From contig MCFH01000023.1 of the NCBI GenBank assembly GCA_002104945.1, positions 124,001-188,000 on the forward strand: a stretch of DNA of 64,000 nucleotides, given 5' to 3'. Positions 11,066-30,427 of this stretch are shown here, piece by piece. Made by a program: the position numbers and the translations under genes. The stretch comes from Piromyces finnis. Its lineage: Eukaryota > Neocallimastigomycota > Neocallimastigomycetes > Neocallimastigales > Neocallimastigaceae. The notes beneath the pieces are model-generated. The model was not told the DNA's origin. It saw only the letters and a program-made list of their open reading frames with translations, and did no database searches. How positions within the stretch are numbered: the first letter of the stretch is position 1; the number at the start of each line of letters is the position of its first letter.

Positions 11066-11537
11066 GTGCCTGTGGATTTTCCCACTGGGTTTGCCATGGG
11101 TTGGGTTATGATATTCAGGTAAGTATAAATGAACTTTCTAATTTACTACTATGATAATAACACTCGTCTAGCCGGCCTGAGAGGGTCTAGTGTACATGGT
11201 ACATTCCAAATTAGAACTTAATAAATGGTGACTTAGGCTATGCCAAAAACACATAATATTCCTTAATCAATTTAAGTGTAAACATTAGGGGGCGGTTGAC
11301 ACGTGATCAAATTGACTATAAGAGGCTTAGCATTGTAGTTGTGAAATATCGTACAACGACATGCATCTAATGTACATGGATTAAGTGAGCGTCGAAGCTG
11401 AAGAAACAGTATGACAGACCAGGAGGGTCACAACCACCTAGCAATAGGAATGAGCCAACGTTTCTCTAAGAACCACCATTGGAGCTAACTCTGATCGATG
11501 GGAGAAATGCACTCGGAAGTTAAAAAAAAAAAAAAAA
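10987..11537 (+). mobile_element. tRNA-derived SINE with perfect 12-bp target-site duplication
   Basis: A 551-base island, clearly richer in G/C than its surroundings, with no open frame. The head reads GGTTGTTAAGGCG (A-box region, like the GTGGTTAAGGCG of Leu/Ser tRNAs). It is followed by a 5-bp stem/7-base loop (CCTTA-GCATACA-TAAGG) in the anticodon-arm position and GGTTCGACCCC, which matches the RNA polymerase III B box. The body runs about 480 bases and ends in an 18-base A tail. AATATATTAATT occurs at 10975-10986 and again at 11538-11549, immediately flanking it. The structure is that of a retroposed SINE mobilised by LINE machinery. Confidence 0.85.
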
Positions 11538-11549
11538 AATATATTAATT

Positions 11550-11957
11550 ATTCATAAATGTTTAAGCAACAATGTTTTTGAATTACTCGTAAAATTAATA
11601 TTATTATTATTCTAAAAGAAATGGTGGTATAGTAGGAACTATTATGCTCATCGGATACTTCTTAAATAATTATATAATTGTATTTTGATAAAAAAATAAA
11701 TGACTATTATTAGTAGTTTATCACATAAAACTTTTTCATATTCAATTGATGATTTTATTATAAAAGGTTAACTTAATATAAAATTTTAAATAATTTATTT
11801 ATATGTGTGTGGATATATTTTTTTTTTTAAAAAAAAAATCACCAATAATGAAATATTCACTTGGCAAATTTTAAATAATACATTTTTAAATAATAATAAA
11901 ATTATGAAGAACTTTTATAAAATTAAATTTAATATATTTCTTTTTATTTTGTAATAA
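11550..11957. other. Spacer between SINE and the TmcB-like gene end
   Basis: A/T-rich, no coding signal; holds the 3' flank of the minus-strand gene that ends at 11958. Confidence 0.5.
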
Positions 11958-19004
<7,047 letters not shown>

Positions 19005-20723
19005 TTTGAATAATATTATATATTAAAAAAATTAAAATTTTTGTTAACAGTAAAGATAATGTTTTTTACTTTAATTATAAAATTTATATATCTTTATAAA
19101 TAAAAAAGGTTTATCTTTCAACTATAAAGAATACAAATTTAATTAAAAAAAAAAATTTTTTTTTATTTATATTACTAAATGTATAATTAAAATATAATTA
19201 ACCTTATTAATTTGTTATTCTGAACGGAAAAAAAAAACTATTTTACATAAAAGTTTAAAAAAATATTTTTCCATTTTTTGCTAAGTTTAAAAGTTTTTTA
19301 TTATTATTATTTTTTTTAGTAAAGCATAAATTTATTATTGTTTTAATTATAAAAATTTTAAAATTAAAACTTTATCTTTCCTTTGTAATTTTAATAATCT
19401 AAAAAAGAAACTTTAAAAAACAATTTTTTTCCCTAAATTATTAAATCATATATAAATATAAGATATTTAAAATCAAAAAAAAAAAAAAAAAAAAAAATAC
19501 TTTTTCACAATAATAATATTTAAAATTCATAAATCGCTTAGCCTATTTCAATTTCTTTAACAATATACACTTTTTTTTTAAAAAAAAAAAAAATCTTTGA
19601 TGGTTGGTTTTAAAAAATAAAGTTTAATATATAATATTATTAATAAATGATAAATAATTGTTTTCCTATATAATATTATTAAGAAACATTTTTTTTTAAA
19701 AGATATTTTATAAATTATTAAAAATAATAAAAAATATTTAATTAAATCATTTATATGTGAAGAAAAAAGGAATATAATCTATAATAAAAGATATAATTTT
19801 ATGTAAAAATACTAGTATTTTTCCATATAAAAACATAAAATTATAATTTTATCCGTCATTCTTAATATTAGCATAAAAAAAATAAAAATTTATAATAATT
19901 CAAAAAAAAAAAAAATAAAATAAAATAATTTCAATTCTATATATGCATATTATCAATTATATTTTTATTTTAAATACTCGTTCTAAGATAAATAGCAAAA
20001 TATTTCATTATTTTAGTTTTTGTTAAAACTTGAATTTTATTATAAATTAGTATTTCTTCAATCTTCCAATAAAATAAAATAAAAAGGATCTATATGAAAT
20101 TTTGAATGTAGCAATAACTTTATAAATTTCATTATAGTAACTCTTTAGGTTTATTTATTATTTGCTTGCAAAATAAAAAAAAAATAATAAAAATTAAATA
20201 GATATTATATCAATTTTTTAAATTTACGCCTTTTATAATTGTGATTTTATAATACAATGATTTGTTATAATCATAATTTTATTTTGAATTTCAAGATATA
20301 TTAAACTAAGCTATAGAATATTCAATGGTTTAATAAGATGGTTTATTTTATTTTCAATAATGTACTATTGATTTTTTTTTTTTTTTTAAACTCTATACAA
20401 ACAATCTTAAATTTTGTTTTATAAAAATTAAAAACTAATTTATTTTTATAAAAAATATATTATTGGTTAAAAAAAATTAATTTAAAGATTAAATTTATTA
20501 ATAATTTTTCAAAAAGGAATTTTTTTTTTTTTAACAAAAAATCAAAAATATTTAAAATTGAAATTTATATTACAAAGATTTAATAATGTAAGTAAAGGTG
20601 TATATATATATAAAATAAAATAAAATAAAATAAAAAACCTAGTCCTTTTTTTAATGTATATAATTATATAATTATATTTATATATAAAGTGTTTAAATAT
20701 AATAAAGATAATAAAAATAAAAC
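19005..20723. other. Intergenic region between divergent genes
   Basis: The TmcB-like gene leaves to the left and the cyclophilin-like gene to the right, so both promoters should lie here. It is dominated by A and T runs (for example 19475-19497). No open frame of note. Confidence 0.5.
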
Positions 20724-21389
20724 ATGGCAGAAAAAAAAAAGCAAACAAAACAAAATTCAAATAAAAGTAAAAGTAGTAAACAATTAAAAAATAAAGAACC
20801 AGTTAAGAAAAGTAAAGTTTCTTCATTAGTCGTTGGTTCTATTATTATGTTAATAGTAAGTGTAGTCTTAACTATGACATTTCCTTATATAAAAAATAAT
20901 TTAACATCAATAAATACCACGACTTCAACAACAACTTCAACTCCAGTAGTAAATGAAAATATAGAAAAAGAAACTAGTGTAGTAGAAAGCCAACAAATTG
21001 ATAATGAATATCACCCAAAATTAATTATCACCAGTAATAATAATGGCGAAGTCCACTATGAATTTAAATGTACTTTTGAAATCAATGAAACTACTAAAGA
21101 ACTTGTAAAACGTTTCCCACTTTCCATGAATATGGTTGATCTTAACGGTACTGAAAAATATCATACTCTTAAAGAGTCACTTCCAGTAAGAATTCAACCT
21201 GTTGATAAAGTTAGATATGGTGATATTTTATTATTCCAATCTAGATATTTAGCAGTTTTCTATGATACTTTTGATCCTGTCAAGCAATACAGTATTATTG
21301 GAAAAATTGATAATCCGGAATTATTAAGAGAAGCCGTAGGTACTGGAAGTATAACAGCTTCTTTTGTACCAGATGAAATCCAAAATTAA
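20724..21389 (+). CDS. Membrane-anchored cyclophilin-like fold protein
   Basis: An intact 221-residue frame. A Lys-rich N-terminus (1-32) is followed by one membrane segment (about 33-57, SLVVGSIIMLIVSVVLT), a Thr/Ser-rich linker, and a compact domain from about residue 98 to 217. The domain has RFPLSMNMVDLNGTEKYHTL, VRYGDILLFQSRYLAVFYD and YSIIGKIDN. These match the bacterial cyclophilin-like family (LP..L.M.D....EKY..L ... GDI.LY....L.IFY ... IGKI) rather than eukaryotic proline isomerases. Topology is probably type II, with the domain lumenal or extracellular. The family's role is poorly known and catalytic activity should not be assumed. Bacterial ancestry by transfer is inference from family distribution. 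Confidence 0.72.
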   Translation: MAEKKKQTKQNSNKSKSSKQLKNKEPVKKSKVSSLVVGSIIMLIVSVVLTMTFPYIKNNLTSINTTTSTTTSTPVVNENIEKETSVVESQQIDNEYHPKLIITSNNNGEVHYEFKCTFEINETTKELVKRFPLSMNMVDLNGTEKYHTLKESLPVRIQPVDKVRYGDILLFQSRYLAVFYDTFDPVKQYSIIGKIDNPELLREAVGTGSITASFVPDEIQN

Positions 21390-21973
21390 AAAGAAAACAG
21401 TAATAATTAAAATTTAAAACTAATTTGTAAAATAATAATATATATTAAAAAAAAAAAAAAAAGAGGAAATGAATAATAAATAAGAAATGCAAGTGTAAAT
21501 AAAATTAAATTCTTTAGCATACCGATATAATAAAAAGTTTTTGTGTATAATAATGAAAATTTGAAGAAATTTTAATAAAGATTATGGAAAACCGTAAAGT
21601 AAATCTTATTTTTATGTTAAATACACTAAATTTAAAATAAATGATGCATACTGGCCATAAAAATTATAATTAAATTGTATTACTTTTTTTTTTTTTTTTT
21701 TATTTATTTATTTACTTATTTACTTATAATAAATTAACATTTAATTTTATATTATTATACCTTTTTTTTTAATAATATAAACTAAAACAAAAGTTTTACT
21801 AAATTTTTATATTTATATTTTAAAAGAAAGAGTTTTTAATATTCTAGTTTTTTTTTTTTTTATCCCTTTCTAAATATGATTTTTATTTACATTTTATATT
21901 ATTTATTTTTTTTGTATATATTTAAAATTTCTTGTGATGATGCCTCTTTGGCTTGCACTTTTAGTTTGTGTGA
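21390..21973. other. Convergent 3' spacer
   Basis: Lies between the ends of two convergent genes. A/T-rich with T-runs near 21684-21700 and 21849-21860; no coding signal. Confidence 0.5.
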
Positions 21974-23557
21974 TTAGTCTGAATTTTCATCATCGGCTGA
22001 ATCTTCAGCTTCGACTGGATTTTCAGCATCGACTGAAATTTCAGCATCATCTGAACTTTCAGCATCGATATCTGGAAGAACAACTTCAGCGTTCTTATTT
22101 TTGAAAACCATTTGAATAAAGTCGTTGAAACCCTTGTACCAAACTGGGAAATCGTGAGTACCTCCTGGGAAAATGTAATCCTTAAAGTTTTCAATTCTAT
22201 CCCAATCTCTCATAGCTTCAACAAAGGCTGGGTACTTTTCTAAAATTAAAGTATCAGCATCACCAGTAGTCATGTAAAGGTTGTGGATCATAAGACCATC
22301 AAAGTCCTTGTTTCCTTCAATAGTGGCCTTGAAATCAGCTGGTTCAACAAATAAGGCTGGAGATAAACCAGCAAAGTTACTGATAAGATCAAGACATTCT
22401 AAAATACCAATGGTGAAAGTTTGACCACCACCCATGGAAAGACCAGAAAGAGCAACATTATCTCTACCTTCCTTAATGTTAAAGTTAGCTCTAACGTATG
22501 GAATTAAATCATCTCTGAGTTCACCCTTGAAAGCGTAGAAACCATCAATATCAGTACCGAGACCATTTGGACCCCAGTTTTTACTGGCAACACCAGTAGC
22601 TACAACAAGAACAAACTTTTCAACACTTCCGTTAGCCATACCTCTGTCCATGTAACCCTTAATCTTACCACCGCGACCCTTGTTAGAAAGTCCCCAAGTG
22701 TTTTCATTTTGACCGAATCCATGAATTAATACAAATAATGGGTATTCAGTTTCCTTATCAGAAGCATCATATCCAGCTGGAAGATAAACCCAAGCGTGCT
22801 TTTCATATCTATCAGCATCGGTTAAATCAGCTTCATTAACAGTATAATCTCTAGTTGGGTAATTGATTTCGACAACAGTACCACGTTGTGAATCAGTTAA
22901 ACCATCATCAAATGCCTTATCTTCAGCAGCATCCTTCTTTGGGTTAAATTTAATATTCTTTAATTGAACCTTAAGTTCATCACCATCATTATTACCTCTA
23001 TTGTAATCATTGAATTTAATAGCAAAACCTAAAACTGAATCGAAATCAGAACTTGACTTAAGTTTTTCAGAGAAATCAGAAGGAATCTTAATATTGTAAG
23101 TAAGGGATCCAGAGTTTGAAGAAGTATCAAAATATTCAAGATCTTCGTAACCACCAAACATACCAGTGGAATCCCATGGAAGAATTCTCATACAGAAACT
23201 TGGATTCATTGCTTCTGCACTCCATTTATCTTCAACAACACTATAATCCATTTCTAAATCAATAGATTCATAATTTTCAATGTTAATTTCTTCCTTATTT
23301 CCCTTAACATAAAAAGCAACACCACCACCGGCACCACCAGCAGCAGTAGTTACCCATGAAACTGAACCATCTTCTAATTGCTCAATATTAGTAGCAACAG
23401 AACCATCAGTAAAAATATTAAATTTTTCCTTAGTATCACGTAAAGTAATACCATAAGTAACGTCCTCTAAATTTAAAGGACCACATGAAACAGCTGATAA
23501 AGAAAGCACAGAGAGTGCAAGCTTCCAACAAAAACTACCTTGTAATTTTTTAAACAT
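21974..23557 (-). CDS. Secreted CE1-type (feruloyl esterase-like) carbohydrate esterase
   Basis: An intact 527-residue frame with an N-terminal signal peptide (about 1-25). Residues 33-205 form a beta-rich domain of carbohydrate-binding type (VSWVTTAAGGAGGGVAFYV ... VLGFAIKFNDYNRG). From about 225 to 483 lies an alpha/beta hydrolase of the CE1/esterase D group: LFVLIHGFGQNENTWG at the oxyanion region, GLSMGG with nucleophile Ser374, an acid candidate Asp in TTGDADTL (about 433), and His468 in GGTHDFPVWY. Such enzymes remove ferulic or related ester groups from xylan. The C-terminus (from about 493) is a repetitive acidic Asp/Ala/Glu tail; no dockerin is present, so it is probably free rather than cellulosomal. 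Similarity to rumen bacterial enzymes suggests transfer (inference). Confidence 0.85.
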   Translation of the reverse strand: MFKKLQGSFCWKLALSVLSLSAVSCGPLNLEDVTYGITLRDTKEKFNIFTDGSVATNIEQLEDGSVSWVTTAAGGAGGGVAFYVKGNKEEINIENYESIDLEMDYSVVEDKWSAEAMNPSFCMRILPWDSTGMFGGYEDLEYFDTSSNSGSLTYNIKIPSDFSEKLKSSSDFDSVLGFAIKFNDYNRGNNDGDELKVQLKNIKFNPKKDAAEDKAFDDGLTDSQRGTVVEINYPTRDYTVNEADLTDADRYEKHAWVYLPAGYDASDKETEYPLFVLIHGFGQNENTWGLSNKGRGGKIKGYMDRGMANGSVEKFVLVVATGVASKNWGPNGLGTDIDGFYAFKGELRDDLIPYVRANFNIKEGRDNVALSGLSMGGGQTFTIGILECLDLISNFAGLSPALFVEPADFKATIEGNKDFDGLMIHNLYMTTGDADTLILEKYPAFVEAMRDWDRIENFKDYIFPGGTHDFPVWYKGFNDFIQMVFKNKNAEVVLPDIDAESSDDAEISVDAENPVEAEDSADDENSD

Positions 23558-25366
23558 TATAAAAAATTATATATTTTTATTTTGATTTTAATAAAAAATG
23601 TTATTTTTTGGTTTATTTATATTATTTTTTTTTAATTATAATTTTTAATATAAAATTTTAATTAGTTTTTTAGTTTCCTTTTAAAAATAATTAAATTTTA
23701 AGATATTATTAATATTATCAAAATCTAAAATAATGATTGGTTTGTACATTATTTTTATAATTATTAAGGTTTTTATCGATTTCATCAATAATAATTATTA
23801 ATAACAAAAATGTAAAAATTAATTTACAACTAATTCAAACATCCGTTTTTTTAATTATTTAAAATCTCGGATCATTAGTTACTCATCTTTTGTGTATCAA
23901 TAATGGAAAAAAATAACCAATATCCATATAGAAAATATATTAAAAGTTAAATTAAAAATTCAGTTACACTGAATTTTATTATAAATTAGAATTTTAATTA
24001 ATTTTTTAAATATCAGATAATTAATATTAAAGTTTCTAATCCTTATACATTCGGTAAATAACTCCTCTTTATTAATAATCAAAAAGATAACTTGATAGTT
24101 CTATTGTTGTTATTATTGTTATTGCTGTAGATGTCTCTTTAATACTGTTCATAAAGTTTTATTATCAATTGAAATGTCTTTATTATTTATATTACTTTAT
24201 AATTATAAGATAATAAAAATTATTTACCTTATCATTTATTCTTTTGTTTATTGCATTATAATTATAGGTTATTTCTCTAACAAAAATATAAAAAATCAAA
24301 TTTTGATATTTTAAAGAGAATTACTTTTTTCTTTGAGAGATGGAGATTTAATGTTTAAAATTTCATTTATTTCATTTTTTTATTATTTCTAATAATAAAC
24401 ATTGATACCAAAAGAAAATAATATTTATAACAATAAAATTGACGTTTTTAATACAATTTTAATATAAAATATATTAGGAATATCACATGAAGTAATAAAC
24501 ATTAATATATTCATTCTCTCATGAAATGCTGAATATTTTTATCTATAATTATTATAACTATTAAATAAAATAATAATAAAAAAAAAACCACCAAATTAAT
24601 TTTTTTGGAAAAAAAAAGTAAACATCATTTTTATATTTAAAAGGATAAATTATATAATATATTTAAATTAAATATTATGTCGATCATTATTATATAACCA
24701 TTACACAACATTAGTTAACTTTAATAAATATATTATTCTATATTAAATCATTATCCATAACATCTTAATTAAATTAAAAAAACTAATTTTAACCAATAAT
24801 AAATTTTTATTATTTATTTGTATTATTGGAAATTGTCTCCTTTTTACCCATTTATTCTTTAGGATCAATGATGCTATATAATGAGAAAAACCTCCTTCAA
24901 CTTATTAAGAAAAGTGACATTATTATATAAAAAAAAAAAAAAGGGTTACCTAAAGACAAAATAAAATAGGATTACTATAAATAAGAAATTATATAATAAT
25001 TGGAAAATAACTCAATAATTATATAGAAAAATAATCCAGTACATTAGTATCAATTTATAGGAATAAACAAAATGATGTAATAATGATAAATTTGGACAAT
25101 ACTTTTATATGTATATGAATATATATATATATAAAAAAAAAAAAAGATAGACGTTTAATTTCTAAATAATATAATTATAAAGTTTATAATATTAATATTA
25201 ATCTTGTGGTAGTGGTGATGGCGACAAATTATTTTAATTATATCTGAATTTTTAAAACATTAAATATAATAATTAGAGTTTTTATTTATTATTAATTTAT
25301 ATTTGTGATATTTCATTCAAAAAAAAGATATATTGAAATAAATGTTTTATAATGATAGTAATGGAT

Positions 25367-25369
<3 letters not shown>

Positions 25370-25407
<38 letters not shown>

Positions 25408-25408
25408 T
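25370..25408 (+). repeat. Compound (TA)n(TG)n microsatellite
   Basis: An alternating TA run passes directly into about nine TG units; the junction is clean. Confidence 0.9.
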
Positions 25409-26270
25409 TATGTGTATTAGATTATTAGAAATATTACTTTGTTATAACACTTTTAAAATATTCATACCAACTAAATCTATAAATTTTATAAAAATTAAAA
25501 ATTTAAGATGCCACCTATGAATAATCATTTTTTTTACTCACTCCTAACATCTTCTTTCTAAAATTCCTTTTTTTTATTTTTACAAAGTTTCTTTCAGAGA
25601 AAAACCAAAATATTTTATAAAAAGGAATATTTATTTATAAACTATGATTTAAATTCTCTATTGATTTTTGTTTAAATATTTAAAATATAGTAATACTAAT
25701 CTATTTTTATATATAAAACTTTAGTTTTTTTATTTTTTATTAATATCTATTGTAGTGTAATCTATTTATTTATTATTTAAAAGTTTGTTTAATTTTTATA
25801 GAATTATGTAGAATATGTCAATAAAGTTGTTAATTTTATGTAAAGAAAAAAATAAACTTTAATAATAAATGATGTTTATTTAGTATGTTTCAAGTTTTCT
25901 CTCTCTTTTCTAAATACTAAAGCGTTGCCTTGTTCAATAATAAACATGAAAGTTTTTTAGTATTAAATATTATATAAATTGTTGATAGTTTCCAATAATA
26001 ATTATGAATAATATGGAACATACATATTTACCTTTACATTACAAATAATTACATTTACAATAATACATTTTCTACATTATTATATATTACACAATGAATA
26101 AATCATTCTAGTTGTATTATTATTTATTAATAACGACAAATCTACTCAGTAATACATTATAATAAAATATTGTGACATGTATGTAACATTTGTTAAATAT
26201 TTTATTATTATTCGTATATGTTAGTGTTGAAAGATGTAATAATAATACAGAATATAGAAAAGTTTATATA

Positions 26271-26590
26271 ATGAATGTGTTGATATATTTTGTACTTTTA
26301 ATGATGAAGCACCAATGATTTTATTTATGAATCTCTTACATTATTTAAAAACAAAGATTCTTATATTTACTATTGTGAATCATGGGGTGAGGAATGCACT
26401 AATAATGATGAATGTTCTAAAAAATGTTAAAAGAATGGTTGCCTATAGCAAACTGATGATTCTACATATTCTTAATATATAGTACCTTCATTCTGCTTGT
26501 AATATTTATAATTTAACTAATTATTTGTTGGTATTACTACTATAAATATCCAAAAAGTATAAAAATATTATACATAGTATCTATTATATA
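26271..26590 (+). pseudogene. Decayed small Cys-rich (possibly membrane) protein
   Basis: A signal-like start MNVLIYFVLLMM at 26271 is followed after stops by YYCESWGEECTNNDECSKKC, a TAA, then KNGC and, after more stops, a hydrophobic run (FILLVIFII ... LIICWYYYY). The cysteine spacing and order signal-cysteines-membrane segment suggest a small secreted or type I membrane protein that has lost its frame. Speculative. Confidence 0.3.
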
Positions 26591-26899
26591 ATTATTATTA
26601 ATTCTATCTGGATTAGTTAATTTTTTTTTTTTCATAAATAAAATAATATTTAAAATAAAGTTATTTCCATACATCAATTTAATTTTTTTTTGAATGATAA
26701 TAAAAATATAATTTATTTTATTTAAAACCCTATAAATTTTTGTTTATTGATTATTTTTTTTTTCTTTTTCATTGTTATAATATAACTCAAAATTTCAGTG
26801 ATATAATTTGTATGAAAATATCATTTTCTTAATATTGAAAAATGGTAGGATTACAAAAATGTAACCATTCAAAGTATTTATTTATTTACAGAAAAATAA

Positions 26900-27043
26900 A
26901 ATGAATTAAGGGATTTATTGATGAAAACGGGTTTTGAATTGAAATTAGAATGTAAGTACTTTCTCTCTATTCAGGATTTCATTTATGTTATAAAAGCCTT
27001 TAATGACTCAAGAATTTTTTTAAAAATCTATATACATCATTAA
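26900..27043 (+). pseudogene. Short coding-like frame without start
   Basis: 47 codons reading NELRDLLMKTGFELKLECKY then FLSIQDFIYVIKAFNDSRIF. Protein-like composition in an otherwise non-coding area. Family not recognised; may belong with the frame at 27083-27235. Confidence 0.25.
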
Positions 27044-27082
27044 GAATTTTTAAAAAAGAAAATGAATAGTTTTTTTACCTAA

Positions 27083-27235
27083 AATTTCTACTTTTATTTT
27101 CATTTTGGAAATGCTAATGATAGTCTAATAGAAGAACTCAACTTCTTTAAAAAGAATTTACCTTTAAATATAGTTGAGAATTTTGTAATAAAATTAATAA
27201 AAAATAAATTAAATATATGTGAAGACGATGAATAG
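27083..27235 (+). pseudogene. Short coding-like frame without start
   Basis: About 50 codons, with FHFGNANDSLIEELNFFKKN then LPLNIVENFVIKLIKNKLN. Same strand as the previous fragment. Not recognised. Confidence 0.25.
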
Positions 27236-30200
27236 TGAAGGCAACTTTTAAAAATTGTTCAAAATAAAAAAATTATTTTAAATTTTATATATAAAAAATA
27301 TATATATTTATTAAAATAGTTAACAATTGGAAAATGTTAATTATTAAAAGGATTAAAAAAAAAGTAGTATTATGTTGTTACTTTTTTTTTTTCGTTTAAT
27401 ATTTATTTTTTTTAAAAAAAAAAACTTCATAAAGTATATAAAAAAATAAAATAAGAATATATTTTTTTTTTCTTAAATTATATTTATATTTATTTATTTT
27501 AATTATTAATATTAAAAAATATATTATTTGTTATCCTTTTCATAGTCGTTACTATTTTATTTTAATGATGCGATGTCCATATAAAATAAATATATGTCAA
27601 TCGCTGTGACATAAATATATTATTAAATGTGTGATATTTATATAAACACGTGTTTATTATGTATAAATTAATACATTAAAAGTATTGTAAACGTAGTAAA
27701 ATGTAATATCTATGTATTTCAAAGAGGAATGAGTTTTTTAATTTATAATGTGATATAAAAATTAATATATTTATAAACAATTTTAACTAATACAGTAGTA
27801 TAGTATTAAATGTAACCATGAAAATAGTTGATCCATTTAATATTACTATTATAATTTTACCATTAGTTATTTGATAAGCCTCATTAATATAAATAATCTA
27901 GGTATTATTTAATATTAAAAAAAGAGCTTCTTGTTTTAGTAAAATCTACTATAGTAAAAGAAGAAGTCAAGGTGAAATGATTTGATATTTTGAGAAAAAG
28001 AGAAGTATTAGAATATAATAAATAAAATTTATAATAGAAATTTACATCATCGCTTTGACTCGAGGTAAAGAGAATGAATCCTTGCCTTTTTTTATATAAT
28101 AATAATTAATATAATAATAATAATTATAACATTAAATATATAATTCTTTTTATTCTTAAAATAGTATTTCATTGGTAAGGTCTTATTCTGTATTTTATAT
28201 TATTATTATTTTTTTATATACTTACTTGGCATCTCTAGATATATTATATATTTAATAATAATAAAAGCATTCTATATAATTTATATATAATTATTTACTA
28301 TTACATTTTCCTACAACATCATCATTCAATATATTAATTTTAATTGATTTTCATAAAAAAGTTTTTTATTTATAACAATACTTTTTTAATTATGGATAAT
28401 TAAATATTGTTTTCATTTTCTATCCGTAAATTAATTGGTTAAACTCAATCATCTATTTATTTGTACTTAGTTATTTGAAGTTACTTGATTGGATAATAAA
28501 TTTAATTAATCTAAATTTGGAAAATCGTCCTCCAATTTATATTACTATCAAATGAGTCACAAATTTATTTAAAATGAACACTAAATAGTGTGATTCAACA
28601 AGGTTGATAGTATTTTAATAATTATCAATCCTAGGTTTAATGTTACTTTTTAATACTAGTAATAACATCATTAAATATAAAAATTGGTAGTATTATTAAT
28701 ATATAAATATATATAGAATTAAATCATCAAAATATATTTTTATATATTATTAAAACAGACAACAATCTATATAATTTCTATTTTTATATAGAAATTATAT
28801 AAAATAATTAATAAATGTTAAGAACTAAAAATGGGGTAAATAAAAGTGATAAAGAGTAATTTTATTGCATTATTAATACAAATATTGATAATTATTTTAT
28901 AAATTAAAAATATATTGTAATTTTCTTTTTATTATATCTTATTCTATAATTGTTTTCTTTTTTTCTTTTATTTATGAAAATGGTTAAAAACAATAATAGC
29001 TAAACTATAACCTAATTTCGTATTTTATTATTATACTAAAATTTAATATTATTTAAGGTTTGCTATTGAATAATTACTTAAGAATTTAAAAATATAATAA
29101 AAATTCTTATATATATAAGTGGCTTGATTATAATACATAACACTATAATAAAAGTAAAATGAAAAATAGCAGTTTATAAAGAACTATGTAAATTATTTTA
29201 AAAGATGAAATGTTCATTTCAAAATTTTTTTAAACAAATATTTTAATACTATTTGATATTTATAAAAAACATATATTGATAATTCTTTTTCATAATTTTA
29301 ATATTACTTTTAATGCTTTTTTTTTTATATATAAAAAATATATTGTTTCATATAAATTAAATTTTTTCAAAATCATAGAATACATAGAATATTCTATTTT
29401 TCTAATATTTTTATGGAAATTACTGGACAGAAAAAAAATTTTACATCTAGATTATATAGTGAGAAATAAAAATTATATTTTATCCTTTTTTTATAAATAA
29501 TTCAATTTCAATTAGAGAGTTGATATTCAACTTACAAACAATATTTATTACTATAATTATTTTCAATTACTTTTTCTTTTTTTCAGCTTCACTTTGTATA
29601 TATTTTTATTACAAAAATAAAGTTGGAAAATTATTGAGAAAGAACATTATAAAATAAAGTTAGTATTATAAAATGATAATAAAAATATAATTTAAATAAT
29701 TATGAGTAATAACACATTAATAAATTATTTAAAGATATATAATTTAATAAAAATATACATCAAAATTTCAACAATTATTAACTTATTTTATAGTTTTAGC
29801 CTTTCAGTTTTTATTTTTATTTTTTAAAAAAAAATAATTCAATTTTATTATAAATAATTAATAAATACTAAGAAATAATATTTTTTTATTTAATATTAAT
29901 ACAATTTTTCTAGTTCTGAATCAATAAAGATTAACAAAAGATTAATACTATAAAAAAAATCCCTTTTTTTTTTTTTTTGTTATTTTCCAATTTAATATAT
30001 TAATTTAATAAACCATAAATTTTTATTGGTTCAATATTAATTATAGAGTAATAATAATTTATTTTTTTTTCCTAAAGATAAAATGGTTTTAATGTATCAT
30101 AAATATAATAGTATAGAATTAGAAAGAAAAGAACAATAAAATTAAAAAAAAAAAAAAAAAAAAACTAATAAAAATATATTAAAATAAAATTATGTTAATA

Positions 30201-30300
30201 ATATTATAATGAAAAAAGAAAAAACGAAAAAAGGACAATACTAAAGTAAAAAAAAAAAAAAAAGTCTATATTTTTTCAAAATTTATAGTAAGGAAAAAAC

Positions 30301-30384
30301 TATAAATAGAATTGATTTTTTTCTATTTTTTTTTTTTTTTATTAAAACTAAATAACAAAATAAATAATCAAAATAAGATTATTA
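30301..30384 (+). promoter_or_regulatory. TATA box and conserved leader of first lysozyme gene
   Basis: TATAAATA at 30301-30308, preceded by an A-run, lies about 120 bases before the ATG. AATCAAAATAAGATTATTA (30366-30384) follows. The same two elements, in the same order, precede the second lysozyme gene, although the surrounding spacer differs, which argues for function or for recent duplication. Confidence 0.6.
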
Positions 30385-30427
30385 ATAAAACTTTAAAAAT
30401 CAAGTTTTATAATTAAAAAAAAAAAAA

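Larger units (their letters stand above)
23558..30427. other. 6.9-kb gene-poor region
   Basis: No intact gene seen. It holds a TA/TG microsatellite near 25370-25408, a decayed Cys-rich fragment near 26271-26590, and two short coding-like frames at 26900-27043 and 27083-27235. The rest is A/T-rich spacer. The last 150 bases carry the promoter of the first lysozyme gene. Confidence 0.55.

Noticed and set aside
29276-29500. A 74-codon Phe/Tyr/Ile frame in the desert
   Set aside because: Composition is that of random A/T-rich DNA; no domain, no neighbouring coding pieces.
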